Made by a program: the position numbers and the translations under genes
From: Phycisphaerales bacterium
GTDB lineage: Bacteria > Planctomycetota > Phycisphaerae > Phycisphaerales > UBA1924
Assembly (NCBI GenBank): GCA_019744815.1
Contig: JAIEUA010000003.1
Location: 124,001 to 188,000 of the forward strand
Reading direction: 5' to 3'
Length of the DNA: 64,000 nt
The notes under the pieces: generated by a model
What the model was told of the DNA's origin: nothing
Seen by the model: only the letters and a program-made list of their open reading frames with translations
The model's database searches: none
In this document: piece by piece, positions 1 to 10,107 of the stretch
Layout: each line of letters starts with the position of its first letter
How positions within the stretch are numbered: position 1 is the first letter of the stretch

Positions 1-2307
1 CTGAACTCCTTCCGCACGCTCGAGATGCTGGAGTGGGAGCGCATCGTGCGGGAACGCTCGATGCTGCACCGGCTGCGCGACCACCTCGGCCGCCCCTGCT
101 ACAGCGACGAGCAGATGACGACCTACCTCGTCCAGTTCGAACGCGACTTCGGCGAGGACCTCGCCAAGGGCCTGCGTGTGATCGACGCCACCGAGGGCGG
201 GATCGCCAAGCGGCACGCGACCGCGATGCCCTTGCTCGAAGCGATCGAGACCTTCGGAACGAACGCGACACAGTCCCTGCCCGGCGTTTCTCGCAGCGTG
301 AGCGATTCCCGCCGGCGTTCGTTGTTGCTGGAGCGGGTGAGGCAGGTGCGGGCGGAGATCTGGCGCGTCGGCGAGATCAGCCGCGCGACCGGACGCACCC
401 TGCAAGAAGTCATCACGCATCACGCGGATCAGCACCGGGTGAACAACCTGATCGGGGCGATCGAGACCCACGCGGCAGAGGTGACCAAGATCGAGCCGGC
501 GTACGCGCTGGTGCAGCACCTCAACCAGACGGGCATCCTGAATCGATTCAAGGCCGATCGCGCCATCGAGCTGAACACCACGCTCTCGCCGCTGGAGCGC
601 CAGAAGCGCCAGGCCGAACGCGACCTCAAGAACGTGAGCTGGCTCGCGGACTCGGCGGACGAGCTCGGCTCGATGTTCGACGGCGTGATCGCCCGCCTCA
701 GCGGCGGCAAGGCGTCGGTGTCGGTCTCCGGCAGCCCCGCTCTGAGCAAACGCATCGAGTCCGCGGCCGCGGAAGTGGGCATCGTGCACGCCGAGCGGCG
801 CGTCGACGCGGCGATCATCGTCGATACCGAGTTCGGCGGGCTTGGCACGCCCCGCGACCTGTCGCGGCCCATCCACGCCGGGCTCAACGCCCTCCAGATG
901 ACCGTGGCGCGCGTGTCGCGATCGCAGCGGATCTCGCATCTCACGCTGTTCACCAACAGCGTGACGCAGACCAAGGCTTTGCTTGGCGACGCCGCCCGCG
1001 GAAAGAGCATCGGCCCGAAGATCGAGTTCGTCGAGGTCCCGGCTGAGCAGCTGCGTGCTCGCCATCGCGGCGTGCGAGCGGCCCGCCTGTGCGCCTCCGC
1101 GTGCTGGCGCGGCGGGGTTGCGAATGTGTCCGTGTTCGATGAGGTGTTTCCGCCCGCGGCGCTCGCCGGTCTGTTCACGCGAACGAACCGCCAGCCGCCG
1201 CAGGGATTGATACCGATCAACGCCGACTGGTGCCTCGTGGACCCGCGTCTCCTCGACGCGATGGTCGATCGCTACGCGGCCCCGGGCGAGACCCACCGCA
1301 TGGTCTTCGCCCACGCCACGCCGGGCCTCACCGCGTGCCTGCTCGACCAGGCGCTGATCGAGGACTTCGCAACCAAGAGCGGCGAGGCCGGACCATTGGC
1401 GTCGCTGGGCACGGTGCTGAGCTACCTGCCCATCGCTCCACAGGCCGATCCGATCACCCGCCCGGCGTGCGTCGGAACGGATCATGTCGTGCGCGATCTC
1501 GCCCGGCGTCTCATCGCCGATCGGCCCGAAACACTCGCTTGGATCGGTGAGGTGTGCAAGGGTCTGGGCGATCGATGGCTGGAGGCTGACGCGTCCGCGA
1601 TCGCTCGTCGAGCCGGGGAGCTGGCCCAGCCCGTTGTTCCCGAGCAGATCCGCGTCGAGCTCGTCCGAGCCGTGCGGCCGCGTGATCCCGTGCAGCTGCT
1701 GGATCTCGCGGTCCTCGAGTCGGCTCTGCGTGCCTGCGTTGCAACGGTGGACCCGCGTCACACGTGCCTGAGCTTTGATCTGGGCGACGCTCTCAAGCAT
1801 CCCGCGGCGGCCAAGGCGATCGAGCTCGCCCGCGCTCTGGGCTTCGCCGCGGTGCACGTGCGCACCGAGCTGCACACCGATGAAGCGTGCGACACCCTTC
1901 TGGCAACTCGCCCCGATGTGATCAGCGTGGACCTGCACGCCGACACGCCGGAAACCTATCGACTCGTCCGCGGGCTCGATCAGCACGAGGCGGTGGTGGG
2001 GCGGATCGAGCGATTGCTCGCGGCACGCCCGAGCCTCGCCGGCGGGCTCGTGGATCAATGGATCGTGCCGCGCATCACCCGGCGCGACGCGGTGTACGCC
2101 GAGATCGAATCGTTCTACGACCGATGGATCATGAAGGCCGGTGCGGCGGTGATCGATCCGCTCCCCGCGGCCGTCGCGGGTGAACGCATCGAGCCGCTGC
2201 CGTTGCCCGCGGGTGCCGCCGCACGTCTCGCGGCTTCGCAGTGGCGTGTGGATGTCCAAGGCCAATTGCACAGGCCTCCAGCCGACGCGACGGAGCAGGC
2301 CTCGTGA
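1..2307 (+). CDS. Motility-accessory-factor-like (MAF/DUF115) C-terminal region fused to nucleotidyltransferase-like and degenerate radical-SAM/SPASM-like domains; 5' end truncated by window
   Basis: Frame 1 is open from base 1. 'RVIDATEGGIAKRHATAMPLLEAIE' resembles the INATEGGA segment of flagellar MAF glycosyltransferases. The C-terminal half resembles spiro-SPASM proteins. It sits directly upstream of neuA/B/C-like genes with a GTGA stop/start overlap. Confidence 0.6.
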   Translation: MNSFRTLEMLEWERIVRERSMLHRLRDHLGRPCYSDEQMTTYLVQFERDFGEDLAKGLRVIDATEGGIAKRHATAMPLLEAIETFGTNATQSLPGVSRSVSDSRRRSLLLERVRQVRAEIWRVGEISRATGRTLQEVITHHADQHRVNNLIGAIETHAAEVTKIEPAYALVQHLNQTGILNRFKADRAIELNTTLSPLERQKRQAERDLKNVSWLADSADELGSMFDGVIARLSGGKASVSVSGSPALSKRIESAAAEVGIVHAERRVDAAIIVDTEFGGLGTPRDLSRPIHAGLNALQMTVARVSRSQRISHLTLFTNSVTQTKALLGDAARGKSIGPKIEFVEVPAEQLRARHRGVRAARLCASACWRGGVANVSVFDEVFPPAALAGLFTRTNRQPPQGLIPINADWCLVDPRLLDAMVDRYAAPGETHRMVFAHATPGLTACLLDQALIEDFATKSGEAGPLASLGTVLSYLPIAPQADPITRPACVGTDHVVRDLARRLIADRPETLAWIGEVCKGLGDRWLEADASAIARRAGELAQPVVPEQIRVELVRAVRPRDPVQLLDLAVLESALRACVATVDPRHTCLSFDLGDALKHPAAAKAIELARALGFAAVHVRTELHTDEACDTLLATRPDVISVDLHADTPETYRLVRGLDQHEAVVGRIERLLAARPSLAGGLVDQWIVPRITRRDAVYAEIESFYDRWIMKAGAAVIDPLPAAVAGERIEPLPLPAGAAARLAASQWRVDVQGQLHRPPADATEQAS

Positions 2308-3050
2308 GCGCGACCGCGATTATCCTCGGCCGCGCCGGGTCCAAGGGCGTTCCGGGGAAGAACGTCGCACCGATCGCCGGAAAGCCCTGTGGCGTGTGGA
2401 CCATCGATCTCGCACAGTCGAGCTCGGCCGTGTCACGCGTCGTCGTCTCGACCGACGACCCATCGTTGGCTTCGCTCGCCCGCGACCGCGGCGCGACGGT
2501 CATCGAGCGCCCCGCGGAACTCGCCAGCGACACGGCACGCATTGACGACGCCGCTCGCCACGCGGTGCAATCGCTGGAACGCGGCAGCGCACGCTTCGAC
2601 GCTTCCTCGCCCCTCGTCATCCTCTACGCCAACGTCCCGGTGCGCCCGCGCGATCTCATCGACCGTGCTGTCGCGCTCCTCACCTCCAGCGGCTGCGACA
2701 GCGTGCAGAGCTACCAGCCCGTCGGCAAGCATCACCCGTGGTGGACCGCACGCCTCGACGGCAGCGGCCGCGTCGGGCCTTGGGAGGGCGACGTGCTCAA
2801 CCACGGCGTCTTCCGGCGTCAGGACCTGCCGCCCGCGTTTATCCCCGATGGCGGGATCATCGCACTCACGCGTCGCGCCCTCTTCTGCGAGATCCCCGGC
2901 GTCGCGCCCGGGCCGCATGCTTTCTTCGGCCACGACCGCCGCGGCGTGATCAACCCCGAGGGCTCCGTGGTCGACATCGACGCGCCCACCGACCTGCTCG
3001 TCGCCGACGCCATCCTGCGCGGAACCGGAGGCACGTGTGCGGATCGGTAA
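2304..3050 (+). CDS. neuA: CMP-N-acetylneuraminate (nonulosonate) cytidylyltransferase
   Basis: N-terminus 'ATAIILGRAGSKGVPGKNVAPIAGKP' is the CMP-sialate synthetase signature; GTG start overlaps the upstream stop. Confidence 0.85.
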   Translation: MSATAIILGRAGSKGVPGKNVAPIAGKPCGVWTIDLAQSSSAVSRVVVSTDDPSLASLARDRGATVIERPAELASDTARIDDAARHAVQSLERGSARFDASSPLVILYANVPVRPRDLIDRAVALLTSSGCDSVQSYQPVGKHHPWWTARLDGSGRVGPWEGDVLNHGVFRRQDLPPAFIPDGGIIALTRRALFCEIPGVAPGPHAFFGHDRRGVINPEGSVVDIDAPTDLLVADAILRGTGGTCADR

Positions 3051-4104
3051 TCGCGAGATTGTCCCCAGCGCCCTCGGCGTCGGTGTGCCTTACGTCATCG
3101 CCGAGATCGGCGTGAACCACGACGGCTCGGTCGAGAAGGCGATCGAACTCGTCGACGCCGCCGCCCGCGCCGGGGCCGACGCGGTGAAGTTCCAGATCTT
3201 CGACGCCGACCTCCTCATGAGCCGCGCGAGCAAGCTCGCGGCGTACCAGAAGTCCGCCGGCGAGACCGACCCTCTCGCGATGCTTCGGCGGCTGCAGCTT
3301 CCGCTGGAATCCATGCGCCCGATCATCGACCGCGCCCACGCCCAGGGCGTGCACGCGATCGTGACCGTCTTCTCGGAATCGCTCGTCGCCCCCGCCGCGG
3401 CTCTGGCGTGGGACGCCTTCAAAACCGCCAGCCCCGACATCATCCATCTGCCGCTGCTGCGAGCGCTCGAGGCCTCGGGCAAGCCGCTCATCCTCAGCAC
3501 CGGTGCGTCGACGCTCGACGAAGTCTGGCAGGCCATCGCGTGGCTGCCGCGGGCCCGCCAGCGGCTCGCCGTGTTGCAGTGCGTGAGCAGCTATCCGACG
3601 CCGCTCGCGAGCGCCGAGCTCGGCGGCATCGCCGCGATCGCGGGCATGTTCATGGGCCCGGTCGGCTACAGCGATCACACGCCCGATGTCGAAACAGCAC
3701 GGCTCGCGGTGCAGCACGGGGCGTGCATTCTCGAGAAGCACTTCACGCACAGCCGCAGCGCCATCGGCCCCGACCACGCCGCCTCGCTCGAAGAATCCGA
3801 TCTCGCTCAGTACGTCGCACTCGCTCGCGCCGCTGCCGGCACGCGCCCAGCCGAGCCGCTGGTCGCCGAGAAGCGGGTGCTCCCGATCGAGGAAGACGTC
3901 CGCCGCGTCTCGCGACAGTCGCTGGTGACGACCCGAGCACTCGCCCCCGGCGAACGCCTGATCCGCGGCGATCTCACCTGCAAGCGCCCCGGCACGGGCA
4001 TTCCGCCCTTCGAACTCGACCGCGTGCTCGGCAAGCCGCTCGCTCACGCCGTCGAGGCCGACACACCCCTGCAATCGTCCGACCTTGCCGAGCCACTATG
4101 CTGA
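3037..4104 (+). CDS. neuB: N-acetylneuraminate/legionaminate-type synthase
   Basis: 'VIAEIGVNHDGSVEKAIELVDAAARAGADAVKFQ' and 'GYSDHTPDVETARLAVQHGACILEKHFTHSR'; C-terminal SAF-like domain. Confidence 0.9.
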   Translation: MRIGNREIVPSALGVGVPYVIAEIGVNHDGSVEKAIELVDAAARAGADAVKFQIFDADLLMSRASKLAAYQKSAGETDPLAMLRRLQLPLESMRPIIDRAHAQGVHAIVTVFSESLVAPAAALAWDAFKTASPDIIHLPLLRALEASGKPLILSTGASTLDEVWQAIAWLPRARQRLAVLQCVSSYPTPLASAELGGIAAIAGMFMGPVGYSDHTPDVETARLAVQHGACILEKHFTHSRSAIGPDHAASLEESDLAQYVALARAAAGTRPAEPLVAEKRVLPIEEDVRRVSRQSLVTTRALAPGERLIRGDLTCKRPGTGIPPFELDRVLGKPLAHAVEADTPLQSSDLAEPLC

Positions 4105-4128
4105 TCGCGTTGGATTGAAGAAGATCCC

Positions 4129-5310
4129 ATGGCTCCCGCCTTCGAAGAACAACTCCACGACAACGACTTGCTCGGTCCGTCTCCCAAGACGCCGGGCAAG
4201 AAGCGGATCGCCGTCGTCACCGGCAGCCGTGCCGAGTTCGGCCTGCTGCGGCCCGTCATGACCGCGATCGCCGCGCAGCCGACGCTCGAGCTCGCGGTGA
4301 TCGCCGCCGGATCGCACCTGCTTCTGCCAGCCAACACCGTGCACGAGGTGAAGCAGGCCTTCCGCGTCGGCGGGGTGGTCCCGATGCAGCAGCCCGGCAA
4401 GCACACCCGCATCGACGATGCCGAAGCTCTGGGCCGCGGCACCGCCCGCTTCGCTCGCACGTTCTACAAGATGAACGTCGATTGCGTCGTGGTGCTGGGC
4501 GACCGCATCGAGGCCTTCGCCGCCGCCGCCGCCGCGTCGGTCGGTGGCGTCCCGCTCGCCCACATCCACGGCGGCGACCGCGCCGAGGGCGTCGCCGACG
4601 AGGCGATGCGCCACGCGATCACCAAGCTCGCCCACATCCACTTCCCCGCCACCCGCGCGAGCGCCGACCGCATCGCCCGTTTGGGCGAGCCCGAGTCATC
4701 CATCCACGTCGTCGGCTCTCCCGCGATCGACGGGCTGAGCAGCATCGGCGACAACGCGACCGAAGTGGGTAATCCTGAAATCGTCATCCTGCACCACCCC
4801 TGCGGCCTCTCCGAAGCCGACGAGCGTGCCCACGCCGCGGCCATCGTCGGCGCGTGCAAAGGCCGCGTGCTCGTGCTGGCTCCGAATCACGATCCGGGGC
4901 GGCTGGCGGTGATGGAAACGCTCCGCTCCGCCGCCGAGCGTCACAACTGGCTCTTCGTCGATCATCTCCCCCGCGAGCGATTCGTGGCCGTGCTCAAGCA
5001 CCTGGCCAAGACCAACGGCGTCTTGATCGGAAACTCCTCCGCGGGCCTCATCGAGTCCGCCGCTGTCGGCTGCAAAGTCGTCAACGTCGGCCCGCGCCAA
5101 GCCGGCCGCGAGAGCGCGGTCAACGCGATCCACGTTCCCAGCCCGTCCGTCGAGTCCATCGCGCACGCCATCTCCACCCATCGCTCCAGCGGCCCCTGCG
5201 GCACCGTGCACCCCTACGGCGACGGTCAAGCCGGTCCGAGAATCGCCGGCATCCTTGCCCAGATTGACTTGGACAATCCCGCGCTCCTCCGCAAGCGCTG
5301 CACGCACTGA
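4129..5310 (+). CDS. neuC: UDP-N-acetylglucosamine 2-epimerase (hydrolysing)
   Basis: 'RIAVVTGSRAEFGLLRPVM', 'VVLGDRIEAFAAAAAA', 'HIHGGDRAEG', 'LIGNSSAGLIESA'. Confidence 0.88.
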   Translation: MAPAFEEQLHDNDLLGPSPKTPGKKRIAVVTGSRAEFGLLRPVMTAIAAQPTLELAVIAAGSHLLLPANTVHEVKQAFRVGGVVPMQQPGKHTRIDDAEALGRGTARFARTFYKMNVDCVVVLGDRIEAFAAAAAASVGGVPLAHIHGGDRAEGVADEAMRHAITKLAHIHFPATRASADRIARLGEPESSIHVVGSPAIDGLSSIGDNATEVGNPEIVILHHPCGLSEADERAHAAAIVGACKGRVLVLAPNHDPGRLAVMETLRSAAERHNWLFVDHLPRERFVAVLKHLAKTNGVLIGNSSAGLIESAAVGCKVVNVGPRQAGRESAVNAIHVPSPSVESIAHAISTHRSSGPCGTVHPYGDGQAGPRIAGILAQIDLDNPALLRKRCTH

Positions 5311-5506
5311 GCGCGCCAAAGAAGCCTGTTTTGCAGCAAACGGAGCGTTCGGAGACATCCTCACTCGATGCCCCGATGCCTCCTTGCCTCGATGCCTTCT
5401 TCTCTCTCGACACTCCCCCGAAAGTGAGCCGCGAATCGCGTCGATAGCCGTCGTTGTGCAGAGAGTGCGCCCGCCGGACGGAACCGGCGCGTGAAGGAGT
5501 GTGTGC

Positions 5507-6442
5507 ATGTCGTCGCCCGCCGCTAACTCGTCCCCCGCCGCCCCCGCCCCCGCTCAGCAGGCTCAGCCCAGTCCGCGCGAGCAGGTCGTGACCGCGGCGA
5601 TCCGCGAGATCAGTCACATCGCGACGCTCCCTGAGGTCACGCTCAAAATCGTGGAGCTCGTTGAGAGCCCCAAGAGCACGGCCCAGGACCTCAACAAGAT
5701 CATCAGCACCGACCCCGCGCTCTCGTCGCGCATCCTCAAGGTCGTCAACTCGTCGTTCTACGGCCTGCCGGGCCAGATCGCCTCGATCAACCGCGCGATC
5801 GTCATGCTCGGCCTCAACGCCGTCAAGAACATCGCCATCGCCGCCAGCCTGGCCAAGCTCTTCCGCGGCGGCGAGCTCACCGCGAACTTCAGCGCCAAGC
5901 ACCTCTGGACGCACTGCAACGCCACCGCCGTCGCCAGCAAGATGATCGCAGACTCGCTCAAGATCGGCCTCGCCGACGAGGCCTTCCTCGCCGGCCTGAT
6001 GCACGACATCGGCATCATGGTCGAGATGCAGTTCGATCGCTCCAAGCTCATCGACGTCTTCCACAAGGCCGGCGTCGACGGCAAGGGCGTCCCGCTCAAC
6101 GACTGGCTCAAGGCCGAGGAAGAGGCCTTCGGTGCCAATCACCAGGACTTCGGCGTCGCCCTCTGTGAGAAGTGGCGCTTCCCCAAGACCTTCACCTACG
6201 TCACCGGCTTCCACCACCGCCCGCTGGAGCTCCCGGCCGAGGCCCGCACGCTGGCGTCGATCGTCTACATCGCCGATCGCCTCGCGTCGGAACTCGAGGG
6301 CGGCTTCCGCGCCGATCTGCTCACCACCGACATCGCCCCCGAGGTCTTGACCTTCCTCAAGCTCGACCAGGCCAAGATCGACGCGATCCGCAAGGTTCTG
6401 CCCGACGAGGTCAAGAACGCCTCGGCCGTGCTCTCGTCGTAA
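5507..6442 (+). CDS. HDOD domain protein
   Basis: 'ISHIATLPEVTLKIVELVESPKSTAQDLNKIISTDPALSSRILKVVNSSFYGLPGQIASINRAIVMLGLNAVKNI'; SD-like AAGGAGTG upstream of ATG 5507. Confidence 0.9.
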   Translation: MSSPAANSSPAAPAPAQQAQPSPREQVVTAAIREISHIATLPEVTLKIVELVESPKSTAQDLNKIISTDPALSSRILKVVNSSFYGLPGQIASINRAIVMLGLNAVKNIAIAASLAKLFRGGELTANFSAKHLWTHCNATAVASKMIADSLKIGLADEAFLAGLMHDIGIMVEMQFDRSKLIDVFHKAGVDGKGVPLNDWLKAEEEAFGANHQDFGVALCEKWRFPKTFTYVTGFHHRPLELPAEARTLASIVYIADRLASELEGGFRADLLTTDIAPEVLTFLKLDQAKIDAIRKVLPDEVKNASAVLSS

Positions 6443-6519
6443 TCCCGTCACTCACGGCGATCGAGGCCCGGCGCACAACCGGACTCGACGCCGACACGAA
6501 CTCTCTCTTTCTCCCTCCG

Positions 6520-6555
6520 GGCGGTCGTGCGGAAACGCAGGACCGCCGTTGTTTT
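6520..6555 (+). terminator. Putative intrinsic terminator after HDOD gene
   Basis: GGCGGTC / GACCGCC stem followed by a T-rich stretch (gttgttttt). Confidence 0.5.
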
Positions 6556-6568
6556 TGGCGCCATGGGA

Positions 6569-6592
6569 GCGGGGCCTTCCAGGCCCCGCGCC
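6569..6592. repeat. Palindromic repeat GCGGGGCCTTCCAGGCCCCGCGCC, copy 1 (intergenic)
   Basis: Identical 24-mer recurs at 22244-22267. Confidence 0.8.
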
Positions 6593-6629
6593 AGTTCTTC
6601 TTCTGTGATGGGCACGCCAAGGCATCGGA

Positions 6630-7090
6630 CTAGAGCGCAAAGCCCACAAAGCCCGGGTCCTCCACGCTCCAGTCGAGACTGAGATACCCCGAGCACGACG
6701 CCGCACGCTCGTTGGGGCGGCCCTCCCGATTCAGCTCGTTCGAGAATCCGCTGGCGATGTCCGCCAGATCAGGCACGGCGTTGCCGTTGTCATCTGGTTC
6801 AAATCCGTTGTCGATCGAGGGCTCGTCCGCGGCGCCGCCCATGATGTTCTTCTGAGCGGCGTTCACGTTCCTCAGCTTGATCCGCTCTTTCGACGGAAGG
6901 TCGCCGCGGAACACCGCACGCCCGAGGTCGAGTTTCTTTCCGGGATCGCCTCGGAGCTGAGATCGGTGTCCTTCGGCAGCACGCGCCTGCGTTGTTCCGG
7001 AGTAAGGGGCGCGCCGCTCGGCAGCTCGGCAAGCGCGTGCGCATCGCCGCGCGCACCCGCGAGCCGTTCGCTACGAGCCCGCGAGCCCAA
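6630..7090 (-). pseudogene. Possible frameshifted remnant of a small secreted or uncharacterised protein
   Basis: Minus frames 6872-7090 ('GAPLTPEQRRRVLPKDTDLSSEAIPE') and 6630-6914 (readable upstream as 'DPGKKLDLGRAVFRGDLPSKERIKLRNVNAAQKNIMGG') both look protein-like and join near 6940 with a frame change. Confidence 0.35.
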
Positions 7091-7388
7091 AGAACCGAGT
7101 GTCGCGCCGCGATCATGCGCGCTCCCTCCGTTTCGAGCAAGAACTCATGGATCGTGACGCACGAGATTGCGGACGGATGCATCCGATGGCCGAGTTGGGC
7201 CGAGTTTTCGGGCAGCCGCGAGGGGTTCTTCACCGGGAGACTCTCCCGCTCGTAAAGAATCTACGGATGCTGCGGCGGAGGCTCTTCTCCACAATGCAGT
7301 TTCTCTTCTCCAGTCCTTGTCAACGCCTCCATCTTGCCGCAGCGAGCGCCGATCCAGACGCACCGCCGTTGGCGGGTGGAGGTGTTCA

Positions 7389-9308
7389 ATGAGGCTCACG
7401 ATCGCACGCAAACTGGTACTCGGCTTTGGCATCACGCTGTCGCTTCTGGCGGGTGTGACATTCCTTTCGTACAAGATGGGCCGCTCGGGAAGCAACGGCG
7501 TCCACGAGATGGCCGCCATCCTCGACGAGGCCGCCACCGCGACCTCGGTCGCGCAGAACATGACCGAGTCGCGACTGGTCGCGAACAAGTTCCTGGCCGA
7601 CAACAAGGCCGAGACCGCGGCCATGATGGAGGATCGCGCGAAGTCCACGCTCGCCGCCATCGACAAGGCGCTCGCCGACGCCGAGGGCGCGCTGAAGGCC
7701 GACCTCGAGTCGCTGCGTTCGGAGTATCAGGAGTACGTCGCTTCGTTCCGCGGCGTGCACGGTGCGATCACGTCCCGCAACCAGCAGCTCGCCAAGCTCG
7801 ACTCGATGAACGAGTCGATCATCGAGAAGGCCGAGAATCTGCAGAAGGCCGCCGCCGGAAGCTCCGCCGCCGACAAGCTGAAGATCGGCTTCGCGCTGGT
7901 CGATTCGGCCGCCGTGCGTTGCTTCGGCCGCACCGCCACCGCGGAGAACTTCAAGGCGGCCGATGAGTTGATCGCATCGCTGCGGGAACGCTTCGAGTCG
8001 GCGATGCCCGGCTTCAAGGGCGATGCCGCCGAGCGTGCGTCGGAGTTCAAGACGTCGTTCGAGGAGTACGCCGCCGCCTTCGCACAGGCCACCGAGTTCA
8101 ACAAGAAGCGCAACGAGCTGGTGGAGCAGAAGCTCACCAAGCTCGGCGCCAGCATGGCGGCCGTGACCAAGCGGGTCGCCGATGAGATCGACGCGAGCGG
8201 CAAGGCCCGCGAGAAGGCCATCGACGCCGAGCTCAGCAGCAGCACCACTCTCTCGCTGCTGATCTCCGGCGCTGCTCAGGTCTTCGGGGTCGTCATCGCC
8301 TTCTTCATCGCCCGCGGCATCACCCGCGGCATCGCCAAGCTCGTGACCGAGATCAACGCCATCCGCGAGTCCAACGACCTGACCAAGCGCGCCGATGTCT
8401 CCAGCGGCGACGAACTGTCGGTCGTCGCCAGCGGCTTCAACGGCTTCATCGAGAGCCTGCAGAAGGTTGTCGGTGATGTCGTCGGCACCAGCAACCAGGT
8501 CGCCGCCGCCGCCACGCAGATCGCCGCCTCCGCCGAGGAGATGGCCTCGGGCCTCAAGAAGCAGGAGGAGCAGTCCGTGCAGGTCTCCGCGGCCCTGCAG
8601 GAGACCAGCAGCAGCGTCGTCGAGGTCGCCCGCAAGAGCGCCGACACCGCCGAGGCCTCCAAGCGCTCCGGCGAAGAGGCCAGCGAGGGCGGCAAGGTCG
8701 TCGCCGAGACCGTCGAGCAGATGCACGCCATCAGCGAGCAGGTCGAAGGCTCGGCCAAGGCCATCGAGGCTCTTGGTAAGAAGAGCGACGAGATCGGTCA
8801 GATCATCGGGGTCATCAACGACATCGCCGATCAGACCAACCTGCTCGCTCTGAACGCCGCCATCGAGGCCGCCCGCGCCGGCGAGCACGGCCGGGGCTTC
8901 GCGGTGGTGGCCGACGAGGTCCGCAAGCTCGCCGAGCGGACCACCAAGGCGACCGAGGAAGTCGCCAAGAGCATCCAGGAAGTGCAGCACGAGACCAACG
9001 CCGCGGTCTCGAACATCAAGGCCGGCACCGAGCGCGTGACCAAGGGCGTCGCCCTTGCCAACAACGCCGGCGAGGTGCTCGAGAAGATCGTCACCGGCAG
9101 CAAGAACGTCGAGAGCATGATCCAGTCGATCGCCGCCGCTGCCGAGGAGCAGTCCGCCGCGACCGAGCAGATCAGCCGCAGCCTCGAGCAGATCAACGCC
9201 GTGACCCGTGAGAGCAACCAGGCGGCGGGCCAGTCGGCCCAGGCCGCGGCCACGCTCAGCGAGCAGGCCGAGAGCCTCAAGCGTCTGGTCGAGCGGTTCA
9301 AGATCTGA
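7389..9308 (+). CDS. Methyl-accepting chemotaxis protein
   Basis: N-terminal TM, HAMP-like region and the hairpin motif '[50 protein letters not shown]'. Confidence 0.93.
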   Translation: MRLTIARKLVLGFGITLSLLAGVTFLSYKMGRSGSNGVHEMAAILDEAATATSVAQNMTESRLVANKFLADNKAETAAMMEDRAKSTLAAIDKALADAEGALKADLESLRSEYQEYVASFRGVHGAITSRNQQLAKLDSMNESIIEKAENLQKAAAGSSAADKLKIGFALVDSAAVRCFGRTATAENFKAADELIASLRERFESAMPGFKGDAAERASEFKTSFEEYAAAFAQATEFNKKRNELVEQKLTKLGASMAAVTKRVADEIDASGKAREKAIDAELSSSTTLSLLISGAAQVFGVVIAFFIARGITRGIAKLVTEINAIRESNDLTKRADVSSGDELSVVASGFNGFIESLQKVVGDVVGTSNQVAAAATQIAASAEEMASGLKKQEEQSVQVSAALQETSSSVVEVARKSADTAEASKRSGEEASEGGKVVAETVEQMHAISEQVEGSAKAIEALGKKSDEIGQIIGVINDIADQTNLLALNAAIEAARAGEHGRGFAVVADEVRKLAERTTKATEEVAKSIQEVQHETNAAVSNIKAGTERVTKGVALANNAGEVLEKIVTGSKNVESMIQSIAAAAEEQSAATEQISRSLEQINAVTRESNQAAGQSAQAAATLSEQAESLKRLVERFKI

Positions 9309-9335
9309 TCTTCGAAACCCGCAGCCACAAAACGA

Positions 9336-9368
9336 CGTGAGGCGAGCCATCGGCCCGCCTCACGTTTT
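9336..9368 (+). terminator. Intrinsic terminator after MCP gene
   Basis: CGTGAGGCG ... CGCCTCACG followed by TTTT. Confidence 0.75.
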
Positions 9369-9399
9369 CATTTGGAGTGCTCAGCTTCTCGGGCAGAGC

Positions 9400-9960
9400 T
9401 CACATCGGCTTCTTGCTGATCGTCACGTCGTACACATGCAGGAGCTTCTCCTTGTCGAAGATCATCTCCTGGCGGCTCTTGCCCACGATGTCGTACTCGG
9501 TCGTCAATTCAATCGCGTCCACCGGGCACGCCTCTTCGCACATGCCGCAGTAGATGCAACGAAGCTCGTCGATCTCGAACTTCTTCGGGTACTTCTCGCG
9601 ATCATCCCACGGGCTCTCCGCCGCTTCGATGTGGATGCAGCGGGCCGGACAGATCGTCGGGCACATCATGCACGCGACGCACTTCACGCGACCCGCCTCG
9701 TCGCGATTCAGCCGGTGCACGCCGCGGAAGTTCGCCGCGTACTGACCGCCCTCCTCGACCGGCAGGTGCTCACGCCGCTCTTCCGGATACTGCATGGTGC
9801 GGCTGGTCTTCACCGGGCTGAACTTGCTCTGCCCGAACGACGTGAAGAAGTGCTTCAGCGTGGTGCCGAAACCCTTGAAGACCTCGGGGAGATACAGGTT
9901 CTCCAGCCCATTGAGCGGAGCGGGAGACAGGCGCAGGATGTCTTCGTTTCGAACCGTCAT
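9400..9960 (-). CDS. nuoI: NADH-quinone oxidoreductase subunit I (2x[4Fe-4S] ferredoxin)
   Basis: 'CVACMMCPTICPARCI' and 'CIYCGMCEEACPVDAI' with complex I subunit I context; start ATG complement at 9960. Confidence 0.85.
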   Translation of the reverse strand: MTVRNEDILRLSPAPLNGLENLYLPEVFKGFGTTLKHFFTSFGQSKFSPVKTSRTMQYPEERREHLPVEEGGQYAANFRGVHRLNRDEAGRVKCVACMMCPTICPARCIHIEAAESPWDDREKYPKKFEIDELRCIYCGMCEEACPVDAIELTTEYDIVGKSRQEMIFDKEKLLHVYDVTISKKPM

Positions 9961-10107
9961 GGCCCGATGGTACGCGACAGAACCCGCCCCGACCGGCCGC
10001 AAACGGCCCCAACCGGTCGCAACAGCTTGTGAGCGGGAGGGTCCGCCCCGGGAGCGCCAGAACCGCATGGACAGGTTTTCAGCCCCTTGATCCGATACAC
10101 TTGTCCT

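Noticed and set aside
1230-1550. Small overlapping plus-strand ORFs in alternative frames of the MAF-like gene
   Set aside because: Typical GC-rich out-of-frame ORFs, Arg/Pro-rich with no independent support.
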